Part shown: in pieces, positions 8,704 to 16,847 of the stretch
How the letters are laid out: each line of letters opens with the position of its first letter
Numbering within the stretch: position 1 is the stretch's first letter
Assembly: GCA_016780525.1 (NCBI GenBank)
Contig: JADHLR010000009.1
Location: 1 to 22,861 of the forward strand
Reading direction: 5' to 3'
Length of the DNA: 22,861 nt
Source of the DNA: Candidatus Puniceispirillum sp.
GTDB taxonomy: Bacteria; Pseudomonadota; Alphaproteobacteria; Puniceispirillales; Puniceispirillaceae
The notes under the pieces: model-generated
Told to the model about the DNA's origin: nothing
Databases searched by the model: none
Seen by the model: only the letters and a program-made list of their open reading frames with translations
Program-made: the position numbers and the translations under genes

Positions 8704-8844
8704 CGCTGGTCTCCCGTTCATAAGCTCAACAACCATGCAGCGCCGCCAGCGACAAACCGGCTGATAAGCTATTGCAGGCATGTGTCGAAATGCGCTATGC
8801 CTCTCATCTAAAGCGATTCTTTTTATTTTGGCAAAGGAAACATC

Positions 8845-10440
8845 ATGCGCAGCCTTCAACGCCCCGGCCGATCACCTGTTCTTGCCCCACATGGCATGGC
8901 AAGCACCTCTAGCCCGCTTGCCACACAGGCCGCGGTGACGGTTCTGCAAAATGGCGGAAATGCAATGGATGCCGCCCTTGCCGCCGCCGCCGTACAAGCT
9001 GTCGTAGAACCACAATCAACCAGTATTGGTGGCGATTGTTTTTGCCTGTATGCCGAGGCGGGCAGCGATAACATCGTTGCCATGAACGGCTCTGGACGGG
9101 CGCCGTTAGAGCTGTCAGCCGAGTGGCTTTTAGAGCAAGGCATTACCGAAATTGAACAGCAATCACCGCATTCGGTGACCGTACCAACAGCGATTGATGC
9201 CTGGACACAGCTCAATCGTGATTATGGATCAAAGCCACTGTCCGATCTGTTGCAACCAGCAATTGGCTATGCGCGTGACGGCTTCCCGATGAGTCACCGG
9301 GTGGCCGACGATTTCGCCAGTTGTCATGATCTTCTGGCAGGTGACGCCGATATCGCAGGCGTCTATCTGAAAAATGGCGAGGACTATAAACATGGTGACC
9401 GCTGCAGCAATCCGAACCTCGCCAAAACCTTAGAAGCCGTTGCCGCGCACGGGCGTGACGGGTTTTATAAAGGCTGGGTTGCCGACGATTTGCTTGGTAA
9501 ATTACAGTCGCTTGGCGGGCGGCATACACAGCGCGATCTGGACATGGCGCTGGCAAATTATGTGACGCCGATTAAATCAAATTTTCGCGGCTATGACATC
9601 TGGGAATGCCCACCAAATGGCCAGGGTGTGATTGCGCTGATGCTGTTGAACATCATGTCCGGGGTCGATAAATTTGGCGATGACCCGCTATCGGTTGACC
9701 GTATCCATCATGAGATTGAAGCCGGGCGTATCGCCTATCGTGACCGCAATCTATATCTTGCAGACCCGGAATTCAGCGATGTGCCGGTTGACCAGATGCT
9801 AAGCGCCGATTATGCCGCAGCGATCCGCGCGCAGATTAACCCGGACGAGGCCTATGCCGATTTGCCACCAACAACGCTGCCGCCGCATAAACACACGGTA
9901 TATATCACGGTTGTCGATAAAGACCGCAATGCCTGCAGCCTGATCAACACGGTATTTCACAGCTTTGGTGCCGGTCTTATGACGCCGCAATCAGGCATTG
10001 TGCTGCAATGCCGCGGACAGGGGTTTGTTGTCGATCCCGGCCATCCAAATTGCATTGCCCCCGGCAAGCGTCCGCTGCATACGATTATCCCGGGCATGGC
10101 GACCAAGGACGGGAAAACCGTCATGTCATTTGGCGTCATGGGTGGTGAATATCAGGCCTTTGGCCATATGCAGTTCCTCACCCGACTATTGGATTATGGA
10201 ATGGATATTCAGCAAGCCCAGGATTTGCCGCGGTTTTTTCCAGACCCGTTTAGCGATGTCGTCGAAGTGGAAGAGCCAATTAGCGATGCCATGCGCGAGG
10301 CGTTGCGGGCGCGGGGCCACAATATCCAACCAGCGAAAAAGCCCATTGGCGGATCGCAGGCCATCTATATCGACTGGGAAACAGGTATGCTGATCGCTGG
10401 TTCAGATCCGCGTAAAGATGGGTGCGCGATAGGCTATTAA
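8845..10440 (+). CDS. Gamma-glutamyltransferase family protein, cytoplasmic (YwrD-like)
   Basis: A 531-residue Ntn-hydrolase. No signal peptide is visible, unlike periplasmic Ggt. The N-terminal half has the typical LATQAAVTVLQNGGNAMDAALA (about 25-46), VEPQSTSIGGDCF and PNGQG. The self-cleavage and nucleophile site is HTVYITVVDKDRNACSL, where Thr351 aligns with the catalytic Thr of GGT, leaving a small subunit of about 180 residues. The TVY-x-TVVD form is common in the GGT-like branch. Such enzymes may cleave gamma-glutamyl compounds or other amides, so glutathione is not certain as substrate. The ATG at 8845 follows AAAGGA by six bases. It is divergent from mmsB; a loose promoter (TTGCAG at 8772, TATGCC at 8796) lies between. 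Its stop is three bases from the convergent SABATH gene's stop. Confidence 0.9.
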   Translation: MRSLQRPGRSPVLAPHGMASTSSPLATQAAVTVLQNGGNAMDAALAAAAVQAVVEPQSTSIGGDCFCLYAEAGSDNIVAMNGSGRAPLELSAEWLLEQGITEIEQQSPHSVTVPTAIDAWTQLNRDYGSKPLSDLLQPAIGYARDGFPMSHRVADDFASCHDLLAGDADIAGVYLKNGEDYKHGDRCSNPNLAKTLEAVAAHGRDGFYKGWVADDLLGKLQSLGGRHTQRDLDMALANYVTPIKSNFRGYDIWECPPNGQGVIALMLLNIMSGVDKFGDDPLSVDRIHHEIEAGRIAYRDRNLYLADPEFSDVPVDQMLSADYAAAIRAQINPDEAYADLPPTTLPPHKHTVYITVVDKDRNACSLINTVFHSFGAGLMTPQSGIVLQCRGQGFVVDPGHPNCIAPGKRPLHTIIPGMATKDGKTVMSFGVMGGEYQAFGHMQFLTRLLDYGMDIQQAQDLPRFFPDPFSDVVEVEEPISDAMREALRARGHNIQPAKKPIGGSQAIYIDWETGMLIAGSDPRKDGCAIGY

Positions 10441-10443
10441 GAG

Positions 10444-11565
10444 TCAGCCGGCTTTTTCGATATCCAGAACGATGTGAACATAATCCATCGCATGGCCGGT
10501 TGGGTCGGCAGCAACAGCATCACGATAGGCGGTATAGAATCGGTCAACAATCTGCGCGGCTTCATCCGCTTTGCGGCCATCCAGCGCGGTACGGAAAACA
10601 GTTTCAGACCATGACCGCATCGTCGGGATCAGACTGTTCGCGTAATCCAGATTTGACATGCTGCCACCAACGCCGCCAGCATCCAGAAAAGCTTGTTCAT
10701 AGGGGCATTTGGTCAATTTGCTGTGACAGGATTTAAGCTTTAAACCAGCCTTACTGACGACGCTTTCAGCATCATTAAATGGCGCGCAAAACTCATCAAT
10801 CGTCCGGTAATATTGGGCAAAGCTGGCACGTTGATATTCATCGCTGGTGATGCTGCCATCTTGATACAACGCCAGCCAGAATTTATGAAAATGGTCAAAC
10901 ATATGATGACCGCCGGTATTGCCAAGATATCGGCCCTGTTCATCTATCCCGAAATTGAGGCAGATAAATCGGCCGCCGGGGATCAATTCAGCCGCACGCG
11001 CCAGCAAAATATTCTCCCAATCCTGCGCCGCCTGACGTGCATAAGCCGTCTGGCTCTGCGGGTCTGCACGGGCCGCATGCACATGTTCCGGAATCTCCAG
11101 CGGCTTTGTTGAGACGTAATGCATAGCCGTTGCGCTAAAGCCAAGATTGAGCGAGGCGTCTGCCATCAATTGCTGATGAAAGCCGGTACCGCACCCATGC
11201 ACAAAGACATTCTCATAGCGGCTCTGATAGGCAATTGCCGGATCACCCTGCATGCCCTGCATCATCCGAAACAGCGTTGAAAAATCATTGCTGGCTAGAT
11301 CTGTATAGAGCATCTCTATCTGCCGGTGATCACCGGTGGCACGAAGCTGGCCAATCACCATGTCCCACATTTCACGGCTGGTCCCACCGTCAGCGGCGCC
11401 ATAATCAGCGATGCGTAGGGTTTTTGTTTGCAAAGCTTGCGCCAAAGCATCAATCACCATCACGCCTGCATCATTGATGACATTGCGCGCGCCAGCAGTG
11501 CGCTCGGAATAATATCCGGCGCCGCGCATCGCCAACACTGCCTGGGTGTTTATGCCTTTTGACAA
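10444..11565 (-). CDS. SABATH-family S-adenosylmethionine-dependent carboxyl methyltransferase
   Basis: The preferred start is TTG at 11565, preceded by AAGGAGG at 11571-11577 with a five-base spacer; the protein is then 373 residues. An ATG at 11640 would overlap the upstream gene, so I reject it. Several motifs match plant salicylate/jasmonate methyltransferases: MRGAGYYSERTAG (N-terminal substrate/SAM loop), ADYGAADGGTS (53-63, SAM glycine loop), DLASNDFSTLFRMM (89-102, matching the plant LPGNDFN segment) and FHQQLMADASLNLGFSATAMHYVS (129-152, matching the HSSYSLMWLS region; the plant Trp falls at Tyr150 here). Such enzymes methylate carboxylic acids to methyl esters, and the length matches plant members at about 360-380. 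It lies 35 bases after the TRAP large-permease stop, so it is probably in that operon. Substrate unknown; bacterial members are uncommon. Confidence 0.85.
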   Translation of the reverse strand: MSKGINTQAVLAMRGAGYYSERTAGARNVINDAGVMVIDALAQALQTKTLRIADYGAADGGTSREMWDMVIGQLRATGDHRQIEMLYTDLASNDFSTLFRMMQGMQGDPAIAYQSRYENVFVHGCGTGFHQQLMADASLNLGFSATAMHYVSTKPLEIPEHVHAARADPQSQTAYARQAAQDWENILLARAAELIPGGRFICLNFGIDEQGRYLGNTGGHHMFDHFHKFWLALYQDGSITSDEYQRASFAQYYRTIDEFCAPFNDAESVVSKAGLKLKSCHSKLTKCPYEQAFLDAGGVGGSMSNLDYANSLIPTMRSWSETVFRTALDGRKADEAAQIVDRFYTAYRDAVAADPTGHAMDYVHIVLDIEKAG

Positions 11566-11570
11566 TATAG

Positions 11571-11577
11571 CCTCCTT
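11571..11577 (-). promoter_or_regulatory. Consensus Shine-Dalgarno for TTG start
   Basis: AAGGAGG on the minus strand, five bases before TTG at 11565. It is the best ribosome site I noticed in the window and is the main reason to place the methyltransferase start here rather than at the ATG of 11640. Confidence 0.8.
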
Positions 11578-11600
11578 CACCCAACCTTGCCGATTATCAA

Positions 11601-14252
11601 CTAGAACTGCAAGGTCAGGTTCCGATGCTGCGCCAGACATGGGGTGATGATATCTACCTGCTCTGGCGTCAACCGATCCTGTTCACGCAGCCCTAAATTA
11701 GACCGGGCAAAGCTCTCAAACGCCAACAGCTCGGTATAAAGCGTGGTTTTTGCAGCACTTCGCCAGGCCAACTCACGATCAATGATGGCAAGGGTCGCAT
11801 CCAACATTACCGTCGCCTCTTGCCGATTCGGTGACGGATCATTCAGCACAGACCGGGCGTCGGATAACGCTTTTACAGCGTCACTAACATCGGGAATTTT
11901 GCCAAGGTCAGCATAGCTTGTTTTGACCCGGCGCAGAAGATCGGCAGGCGGTGCAGCCGCCATATCCGCACGAATTTGCCGTAAGGTTTCACCGATGGCT
12001 GTCAGCTCGGCTTCGGTCTCCAGCGATGTCATCAATAGACGAATATCTGCATAAGCCTGATCAGATTGGCGACGCAGCTTCACCCGCGACGCGTTCAGCT
12101 GCGCGGTCAGTTTCTTGAAGTCTCTATTAGTATTCTGCCAGCTTGACGGGATCAGTTTGCGCTGGCTGGCGATGTCATTTTTCAGCGCCGCAATCCGGCT
12201 CTGGATTTTGTTTCGTTTGCTGACCCGGTCGGTCGCCCGCAATTCACGTTGTAGTTGTTTGATTTCGGCTTCACCTTGCCGGATACCACGCTCGATAGCT
12301 CTGACTTCAGTATGCACGGGTGCATAGGAAATAGCCGCATCAGCCATCACCAATTTGGCGTTTTTAATATCCGCCACAAGGTCAAAAACCATGCCGGCCG
12401 TCTGTATATTCAAAGCCAGCGCTTGCTGCTTCGCCGGCGGCAGAACAGATAGGTCAGCGCCCTTTAAACGGTCAAGTTCAGCGTTATAGGCAATTTCATT
12501 ATTCGCATAAAAATCGAATAAATAATCTTCCAGACATAATTGAAGCCTTGGATTCTTGGGTGGCGGTGCTGTCTCGCTCGTCAGGAATGTTTTGGTCGGC
12601 AGATAATTCACCAGTCCTGGATTAAAGCCAACAATTGACAGCCCGACAATCTGTAATGCAATAAATGGTATCACGCCTTTATACATTTCAATTGTTTTAA
12701 CAGCCTTACTTGCGACACCCCGCAGGTAGAACAAAGCAAAGCCAAAAGGTGGGGTCAGGAATGACGTCTGGATATTTAGGCCTATCATTACGCCCAACCA
12801 AACAGCAGTAATGTTAGCAGACGGATCAGCCAATAAAATTGGCGCCACAATTGGGACAACCACCACGGCAATCTCAATAAAATCGAGGAAAAAGCCAAGC
12901 AAAAAAATGACCAGCATCACAACTATGAACTGTGCCCAGAACCCACCCGGCAAGCTTGAGAGAAAGTGTTTAACAACCTCCTCACCGCCAAATCCACGAA
13001 AAGCGGATGTTAACATCGCCGCGCCAAGGAGTATAATAAATACCAAAGACGTTGTCTTCGCAGTCTCTTTCATTACCTCCGTCAATGTTTCTTCAATAGT
13101 ATAAGCTCGCCATCCACTCCAAGCGATGCCGGTCAACAGACCAGTCACCGCCACCGTAACTATAGCAAGACCAAACCAGTCTGCGCTTTCGCTGATGGTT
13201 TTAATGTTGAGGTTAAAATTGGCTGATATCAACCAAATGAGTAACAATGAGGCAATGGTCAAAATAGCCGGGTAAAACGCTTTTCTTGTTCCCTCATGCA
13301 ACTTATAGCCAGCCATCAACATAGCGCCAATTGCACCAATCGCCCCAGCCTGATTCACAGTGGCAATCCCAGCAATTATTGAACCAAGCACGAGAAAGAT
13401 CAGCAGCAATGGTGGGAACAATGCCAACGTAACCTTAAGCAAAAATGACTTTTCCAGCAATTTTCCATCGTATGGAACTGCTGGCGCAATTTTTGGACGT
13501 ATGAGTGCAGCGATCAAAATATAGGCCATGTAGAGCGCAACCAAGATAATGCCCGGGAGGAAAGCGCCCAAAAACATGTCGCCAGCACTTGTCGAAATAA
13601 TGTTGAACTCCGAGGGCATGCTAAACTGACCGGTGGCCTGTTTGTACAAATCTTTGCGCATGGTCGCAGCCTGGTCTGCAGCGCTAGCAAGTTGATCAGC
13701 TAAAATTATGAGAACAATTGACGGAGGAATGATTTGGCCCAAAGTGCCAGACGCACAGATTGTCCCAGTGGCAAGAGATTGTGAATAGTTGTTTCGCAAC
13801 ATTGCTGGCAGGGAAATCAGGCCCATTGCCACAACCGTAGCGCCAACAATGCCGGTGGTTGCCGCCAGCAAGCCACCAACAAATACCACAGAAATGCCAA
13901 GACCACCGGGAATCGGCCCAAAAAGCTGGGCCATTGTTACCAGCAGATCTTCCGCAATCTTTGAGCGCTGTAACATGATTCCCATGAAAATAAACAACGG
14001 GATGGCAATCAGCGTATCGCGTTCAACCTCCCAATAGATCCCTCGGAAATTGGTCACACCGGCGGTCAGCCATTCAATAGGGCCATCCTGAATGAAATAG
14101 GCACTGCTATCACCCTCAATTACCAACCCCGTCAGCCCAGCCAGCACAATTGTGACAATCGCCGAACCAGGAAGCGCAAAAGCAACCGGATAACCAGAGC
14201 CAAGTGCGTACATCATCAGTAAAAATAAAATAGCGAGGAAAACAAGTTCCAT
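11601..14252 (-). CDS. dctM: TRAP transporter large permease (DctM/FcbT3-like) with 330-residue C-terminal extension
   Basis: An 883-residue protein: membrane part about 1-553, soluble extension about 554-883. Family landmarks are LIAIPLFIFMGIMLQRSKIAEDLL (81-104), GATVVAMGLISLPAML, ASGTLGQIIPPSIVLIILADQL (167-188) and the late SFLTPPFGFALFYLRGVA (497-514), which resembles the mannitol/chloroaromatic (FcbT3) branch. The core contains extra segments (about 188-225 and 315-395) compared with ordinary DctM proteins of about 430 residues. The tail is mostly hydrophilic and helical, with a likely coiled coil at about 645-720 (GEAEIKQLQRELRATDRVS) and a Pro-rich linker TAPPPKNP near 561-568. I do not recognise this tail as a domain. 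Its ATG overlaps the small permease stop by one base (TAATG), with GAGGAGG ten bases upstream, so translation is coupled. Confidence 0.9.
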   Translation of the reverse strand: MELVFLAILFLLMMYALGSGYPVAFALPGSAIVTIVLAGLTGLVIEGDSSAYFIQDGPIEWLTAGVTNFRGIYWEVERDTLIAIPLFIFMGIMLQRSKIAEDLLVTMAQLFGPIPGGLGISVVFVGGLLAATTGIVGATVVAMGLISLPAMLRNNYSQSLATGTICASGTLGQIIPPSIVLIILADQLASAADQAATMRKDLYKQATGQFSMPSEFNIISTSAGDMFLGAFLPGIILVALYMAYILIAALIRPKIAPAVPYDGKLLEKSFLLKVTLALFPPLLLIFLVLGSIIAGIATVNQAGAIGAIGAMLMAGYKLHEGTRKAFYPAILTIASLLLIWLISANFNLNIKTISESADWFGLAIVTVAVTGLLTGIAWSGWRAYTIEETLTEVMKETAKTTSLVFIILLGAAMLTSAFRGFGGEEVVKHFLSSLPGGFWAQFIVVMLVIFLLGFFLDFIEIAVVVVPIVAPILLADPSANITAVWLGVMIGLNIQTSFLTPPFGFALFYLRGVASKAVKTIEMYKGVIPFIALQIVGLSIVGFNPGLVNYLPTKTFLTSETAPPPKNPRLQLCLEDYLFDFYANNEIAYNAELDRLKGADLSVLPPAKQQALALNIQTAGMVFDLVADIKNAKLVMADAAISYAPVHTEVRAIERGIRQGEAEIKQLQRELRATDRVSKRNKIQSRIAALKNDIASQRKLIPSSWQNTNRDFKKLTAQLNASRVKLRRQSDQAYADIRLLMTSLETEAELTAIGETLRQIRADMAAAPPADLLRRVKTSYADLGKIPDVSDAVKALSDARSVLNDPSPNRQEATVMLDATLAIIDRELAWRSAAKTTLYTELLAFESFARSNLGLREQDRLTPEQVDIITPCLAQHRNLTLQF

Positions 14253-15268
14253 TAGGCAACAACCTCCTCACCCGAATCGTCATCAGACAGGTTTTCCTCG
14301 ATATCGGCCATCGAGTTGAGAAGATAAGCAGTGAACTGCAAAATCATGCTCAGCGCAAACACCACAAGAAACGCCGCCATGAGATATTTGACATACATAC
14401 CAAAACCACTCATCGAAGTTTCAAAATTCATCATCGGGCTGTTAATTAAACTGGATTTGCCCCACATGCCCCGCATCAAAATCAACCAGCAGAGCGGAAT
14501 CCCAAAAAACACCGTACCAATAATATTGAGAATTGATTTCGTACGGCGTTGCAGACCCGCATACAACACATCAACCCGAACATGCCCATCTTCTTTTAAC
14601 GTGTAGGCAGATGCAAAAAGAAACAGGGCTGCATACCAGAAACGCACCAGATCCCCCATAAATGTTTGCTCATAACCATATATAAAGCGCGCCACCACGA
14701 TCAGAAACTCTGCCACCACAACAAGCAGTGTCAACCACACAAACGAGACGGATTTCTCTTTCATGGCTATCAGACCAGCCAGCAAAATTAACGGGATATG
14801 GACAAAAAAGCCACGTTGGCTCGGCAATGCGATGGCCGCACCACCCACCTCGCCAAAAAGCACCGTGTGGAACCCCTCAACCCTCAAAAATGACAATAAG
14901 GCATCGGCCAGTCCCACCAGCAGGACAGCCCAGAATGCCAGCCTGACAATATAGGCCGATGCGCTGTCCATCCAGTTCGCGTCGCTTCGCAAATCATTGG
15001 TTTTCCGACAATGCCAAACAACATAGGCAAGCGCCAGGCCGGCCACCGCTGTTTGCACAATACCAAGCAGGGTAAGAGCGATATTATAGCCTTGTTTTGG
15101 CTGCGCAACACCAAGCGCATCACCAAGACGAAGCGTATTGATTATACCTGGCGCATCAACGCCAAAAATCAGAAAATTATTGATCACAAAAATAACGGCT
15201 AACAGCGCGCTGGCAAGACCGAGCATGCGCAATACTGGAAAAAGGGCAGTTTGAGACAAAAACGCCAT
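14252..15268 (-). CDS. dctQ: TRAP transporter small permease (DctQ-like), enlarged
   Basis: The protein is 338 residues from the preferred ATG at 15268; ordinary small permeases are near 170. The C-terminal half (about 175-320) is the DctQ domain: FVWLTLLVVVAEFLIVVARF, then DLVRFWYAALFLFASAYTLK and EDGHVRVDVLY, the signature for this subunit. The N-terminal half adds about four hydrophobic segments (10-33, 60-85, 104-128, 155-172), a layout seen in some FcbT2-like small subunits. It pairs with the large permease, helping the solute-binding protein dock. The frame can extend to TTG at 15331, but that reading would begin within the terminator hairpin, so ATG 15268 is preferred; no strong ribosome site precedes it. 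The acidic tail SDDDSGEE is cytosolic by inference. Confidence 0.85.
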   Translation of the reverse strand: MAFLSQTALFPVLRMLGLASALLAVIFVINNFLIFGVDAPGIINTLRLGDALGVAQPKQGYNIALTLLGIVQTAVAGLALAYVVWHCRKTNDLRSDANWMDSASAYIVRLAFWAVLLVGLADALLSFLRVEGFHTVLFGEVGGAAIALPSQRGFFVHIPLILLAGLIAMKEKSVSFVWLTLLVVVAEFLIVVARFIYGYEQTFMGDLVRFWYAALFLFASAYTLKEDGHVRVDVLYAGLQRRTKSILNIIGTVFFGIPLCWLILMRGMWGKSSLINSPMMNFETSMSGFGMYVKYLMAAFLVVFALSMILQFTAYLLNSMADIEENLSDDDSGEEVVA

Positions 15269-15295
15269 CACTGAGACTTTGCAATAAGTAAGTGG

Positions 15296-15327
15296 AAAAA
15301 AAGGGCCACCGGAAACCCCGGCAGCCC
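15296..15327 (-). terminator. Intrinsic terminator/attenuator between TRAP binding-protein and permease genes
   Basis: Ten-base arms at 15303-15312 and 15318-15327 pair with two G-T wobbles around a five-base loop, followed on the minus strand by seven T bases (15296-15302). It starts 11 bases after the binding-protein stop. Partial termination here would yield more binding protein than membrane subunits. Confidence 0.78.
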
Positions 15328-15337
15328 TCAATCTTTA

Positions 15338-16456
15338 TTAGCCCAATGCGGCGTTACGCTTATTGGTGTATGCGACATCATTCAGCTGAACATAATCACC
15401 AACCGTTTTGCGTGCATTTACCATTGATTCATGGATCTTTTTGGCAAGTGCAGAATGCGCTTGCACTTCTTCATACACTTCATCAGAACCACGCTTAAAG
15501 GCCGCATAAACATCGTCATTGAACTCTTTTACGACGACGCCCTGATCTTTCACAAGACGCTCAAGTGCGGCGCCGTTCTTGGCGTTATATTCGGCCATGA
15601 AGTTGTTGTCTTCACCCTGCGCAACAGCTTCGATCAATGCCTGATCTGATTTGCTGAGGCCACTCCAGAATGAGGCGTTGAAGCCGGTGTGAAGCTGTGA
15701 TGCTGGCTCATGCATGCCAGGGAAATAGTAATATTTTGCAGCTTCATAAAATTTCATGGCTTCATCATTCCATGGACCAACCCACTCAGTTGCGTCAATC
15801 GCACCAGATACGAGGTTTTCATAAATCTGCCCACCCGGCAATGACACCGGCGACGCGCCCAGCTTAGCCATAACGTCACCACCAAGGCCAGGAATACGCA
15901 TCTTCAACCCCTTCAGATCTTCGCCTGAATTGATTTCCTTGTTGAACCAGCCACCCCACTGCACGCCGGTGTTGCCCATCGGCACGCATTTCAGGCCAAA
16001 TTCACCGGCCAGTTCATCATGCAGCTCCTGGCCACCCATCCAGTGCAACCAGGCTTTCATTTCAGGATAAGTCAAGCCAAACGGGACGGCGGTGAAATAC
16101 GCCCAGCCCGGATGCTTGCCTTTCCAGTAGTAATCGGCAGCGTGATAAGCCTGAGCGTTACCCGAAGCCACTTCGTCAAATGAGTCAAATGCACCGACAC
16201 GCTCGCCAGCGGCATAATAAGTGACCTGAATACGGCCATCAGTTACGTCCGAAAGGCGCTGCGCAAAGCGCTGCGCGCCGGTTCCAAGACCCGGAAAGTC
16301 ACGCGGCCAGGTCGATACCATGGCGATTTCGACACGGTCGGCAACAATTGCCGGTGCTGCAACTTCCTTTTTATCTTCACAGCCTGACAAGGCCGCTACG
16401 CCAACAACGCCGGCGCCTACAATGCCTCCTTTGGCAATAAAATCTCTACGTTTCAT
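15338..16456 (-). CDS. dctP: TRAP transporter solute-binding lipoprotein (TakP/FcbT1-like DctP)
   Basis: The protein is 372 residues from the ATG at 16456, with GGAGG nine bases upstream; the frame extends to 16501 but without a ribosome site. The N-terminus has a twin-arginine stretch (MKRRDF), a hydrophobic run and the lipobox LSGC (23-26), suggesting Tat export and a lipid anchor at Cys26. Family motifs are VSTWPRDFPGLGTGAQRFA (47-65), GLKMRIPGLGG with Arg187 (the likely carboxylate-binding Arg), EWVGPWNDEAMKFYEAAKYYYFPG (224-247) and HE at 249-250. Glu224, Trp225 and Glu250 fit the metal/substrate site of the 2-oxoacid-binding TakP group. Ligands are probably 2-oxo or aromatic carboxylates, by homology. 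It heads the operon, followed by the hairpin at 15296-15327 and the permease genes. Confidence 0.93.
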   Translation of the reverse strand: MKRRDFIAKGGIVGAGVVGVAALSGCEDKKEVAAPAIVADRVEIAMVSTWPRDFPGLGTGAQRFAQRLSDVTDGRIQVTYYAAGERVGAFDSFDEVASGNAQAYHAADYYWKGKHPGWAYFTAVPFGLTYPEMKAWLHWMGGQELHDELAGEFGLKCVPMGNTGVQWGGWFNKEINSGEDLKGLKMRIPGLGGDVMAKLGASPVSLPGGQIYENLVSGAIDATEWVGPWNDEAMKFYEAAKYYYFPGMHEPASQLHTGFNASFWSGLSKSDQALIEAVAQGEDNNFMAEYNAKNGAALERLVKDQGVVVKEFNDDVYAAFKRGSDEVYEEVQAHSALAKKIHESMVNARKTVGDYVQLNDVAYTNKRNAALG

Positions 16457-16517
16457 TTTTAATTTCCTCCAAATGATATATCCCACGACGACTTTTGCCA
16501 TTCAGGGATTGTCATGC

Positions 16518-16545
16518 AGACTAGCAGATTTTTGAAGAATGGCAA
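16518..16545 (-). promoter_or_regulatory. Possible sigma-70-type promoter for TRAP operon
   Basis: On the minus strand a -35-like TTGCCA (16540-16545) and a -10-like TAGTCT (16518-16523) are separated by 16 bases, leaving about 55 bases of leader before the binding-protein ATG. The -10 element matches consensus poorly, so this is tentative. Confidence 0.3.
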
Positions 16546-16682
16546 CGAAACTATCTGGATGCTGGCGACGGCTGTTGCAAGACCATTGCCAGTTGCCAGC
16601 ACGCCAGTGAAAACCTAGCGTTTTCAAAATCAGCCAGAGGCACCATGCGGGGTAATTCAGTGCAGCATCAGGAGTGGGAAAA

Positions 16683-16847
16683 ATGCGTGACAAGGACAGA
16701 CAGGAATTGATGGAAAAATGGCAGGTTCTTGGCCTGTCCCTGATGATGTTGTCGCAAACAAACGAAGAGTTTTTCGATCTTGTCAAGCAGGAGTTTGGCT
16801 ATGGTTGGGATGGCAAAGGCTGGATCAAAGAGGTTAGCTACCAATGA
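16683..16847 (+). CDS. Small 54-residue hypothetical protein
   Basis: A short frame from ATG 16683 to TGA, encoding 54 residues that begin MRDKDRQELMEKWQVLG. The ribosome site AGGAG lies about eight bases upstream. The composition looks protein-like: a probable amphipathic helix (about 3-38 with LMEKWQVLGLSLMMLSQ and NEEFFDLVKQEFG) followed by a Gly/Trp-rich tail GYGWDGKGWIKEVSYQ. No signal peptide or clear transmembrane segment. I do not recognise a family. It is divergent from the TRAP operon, so they could share a regulatory region; no function is implied. A longer frame on the opposite strand overlaps it but lacks protein-like composition. Confidence 0.5.
   Translation: MRDKDRQELMEKWQVLGLSLMMLSQTNEEFFDLVKQEFGYGWDGKGWIKEVSYQ

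Noticed and set aside
8704..8859. Extended N-terminus of mmsB to 8859
   Set aside because: It would overlap the divergent GGT start, and the Rossmann motif begins right after the ATG at 8703, which has its own ribosome site.
16502..16786. 94-residue minus-strand frame upstream of the TRAP operon
   Set aside because: It overlaps the better supported small gene on the plus strand and reads as Ser/Arg/Cys-rich chance sequence with no family.
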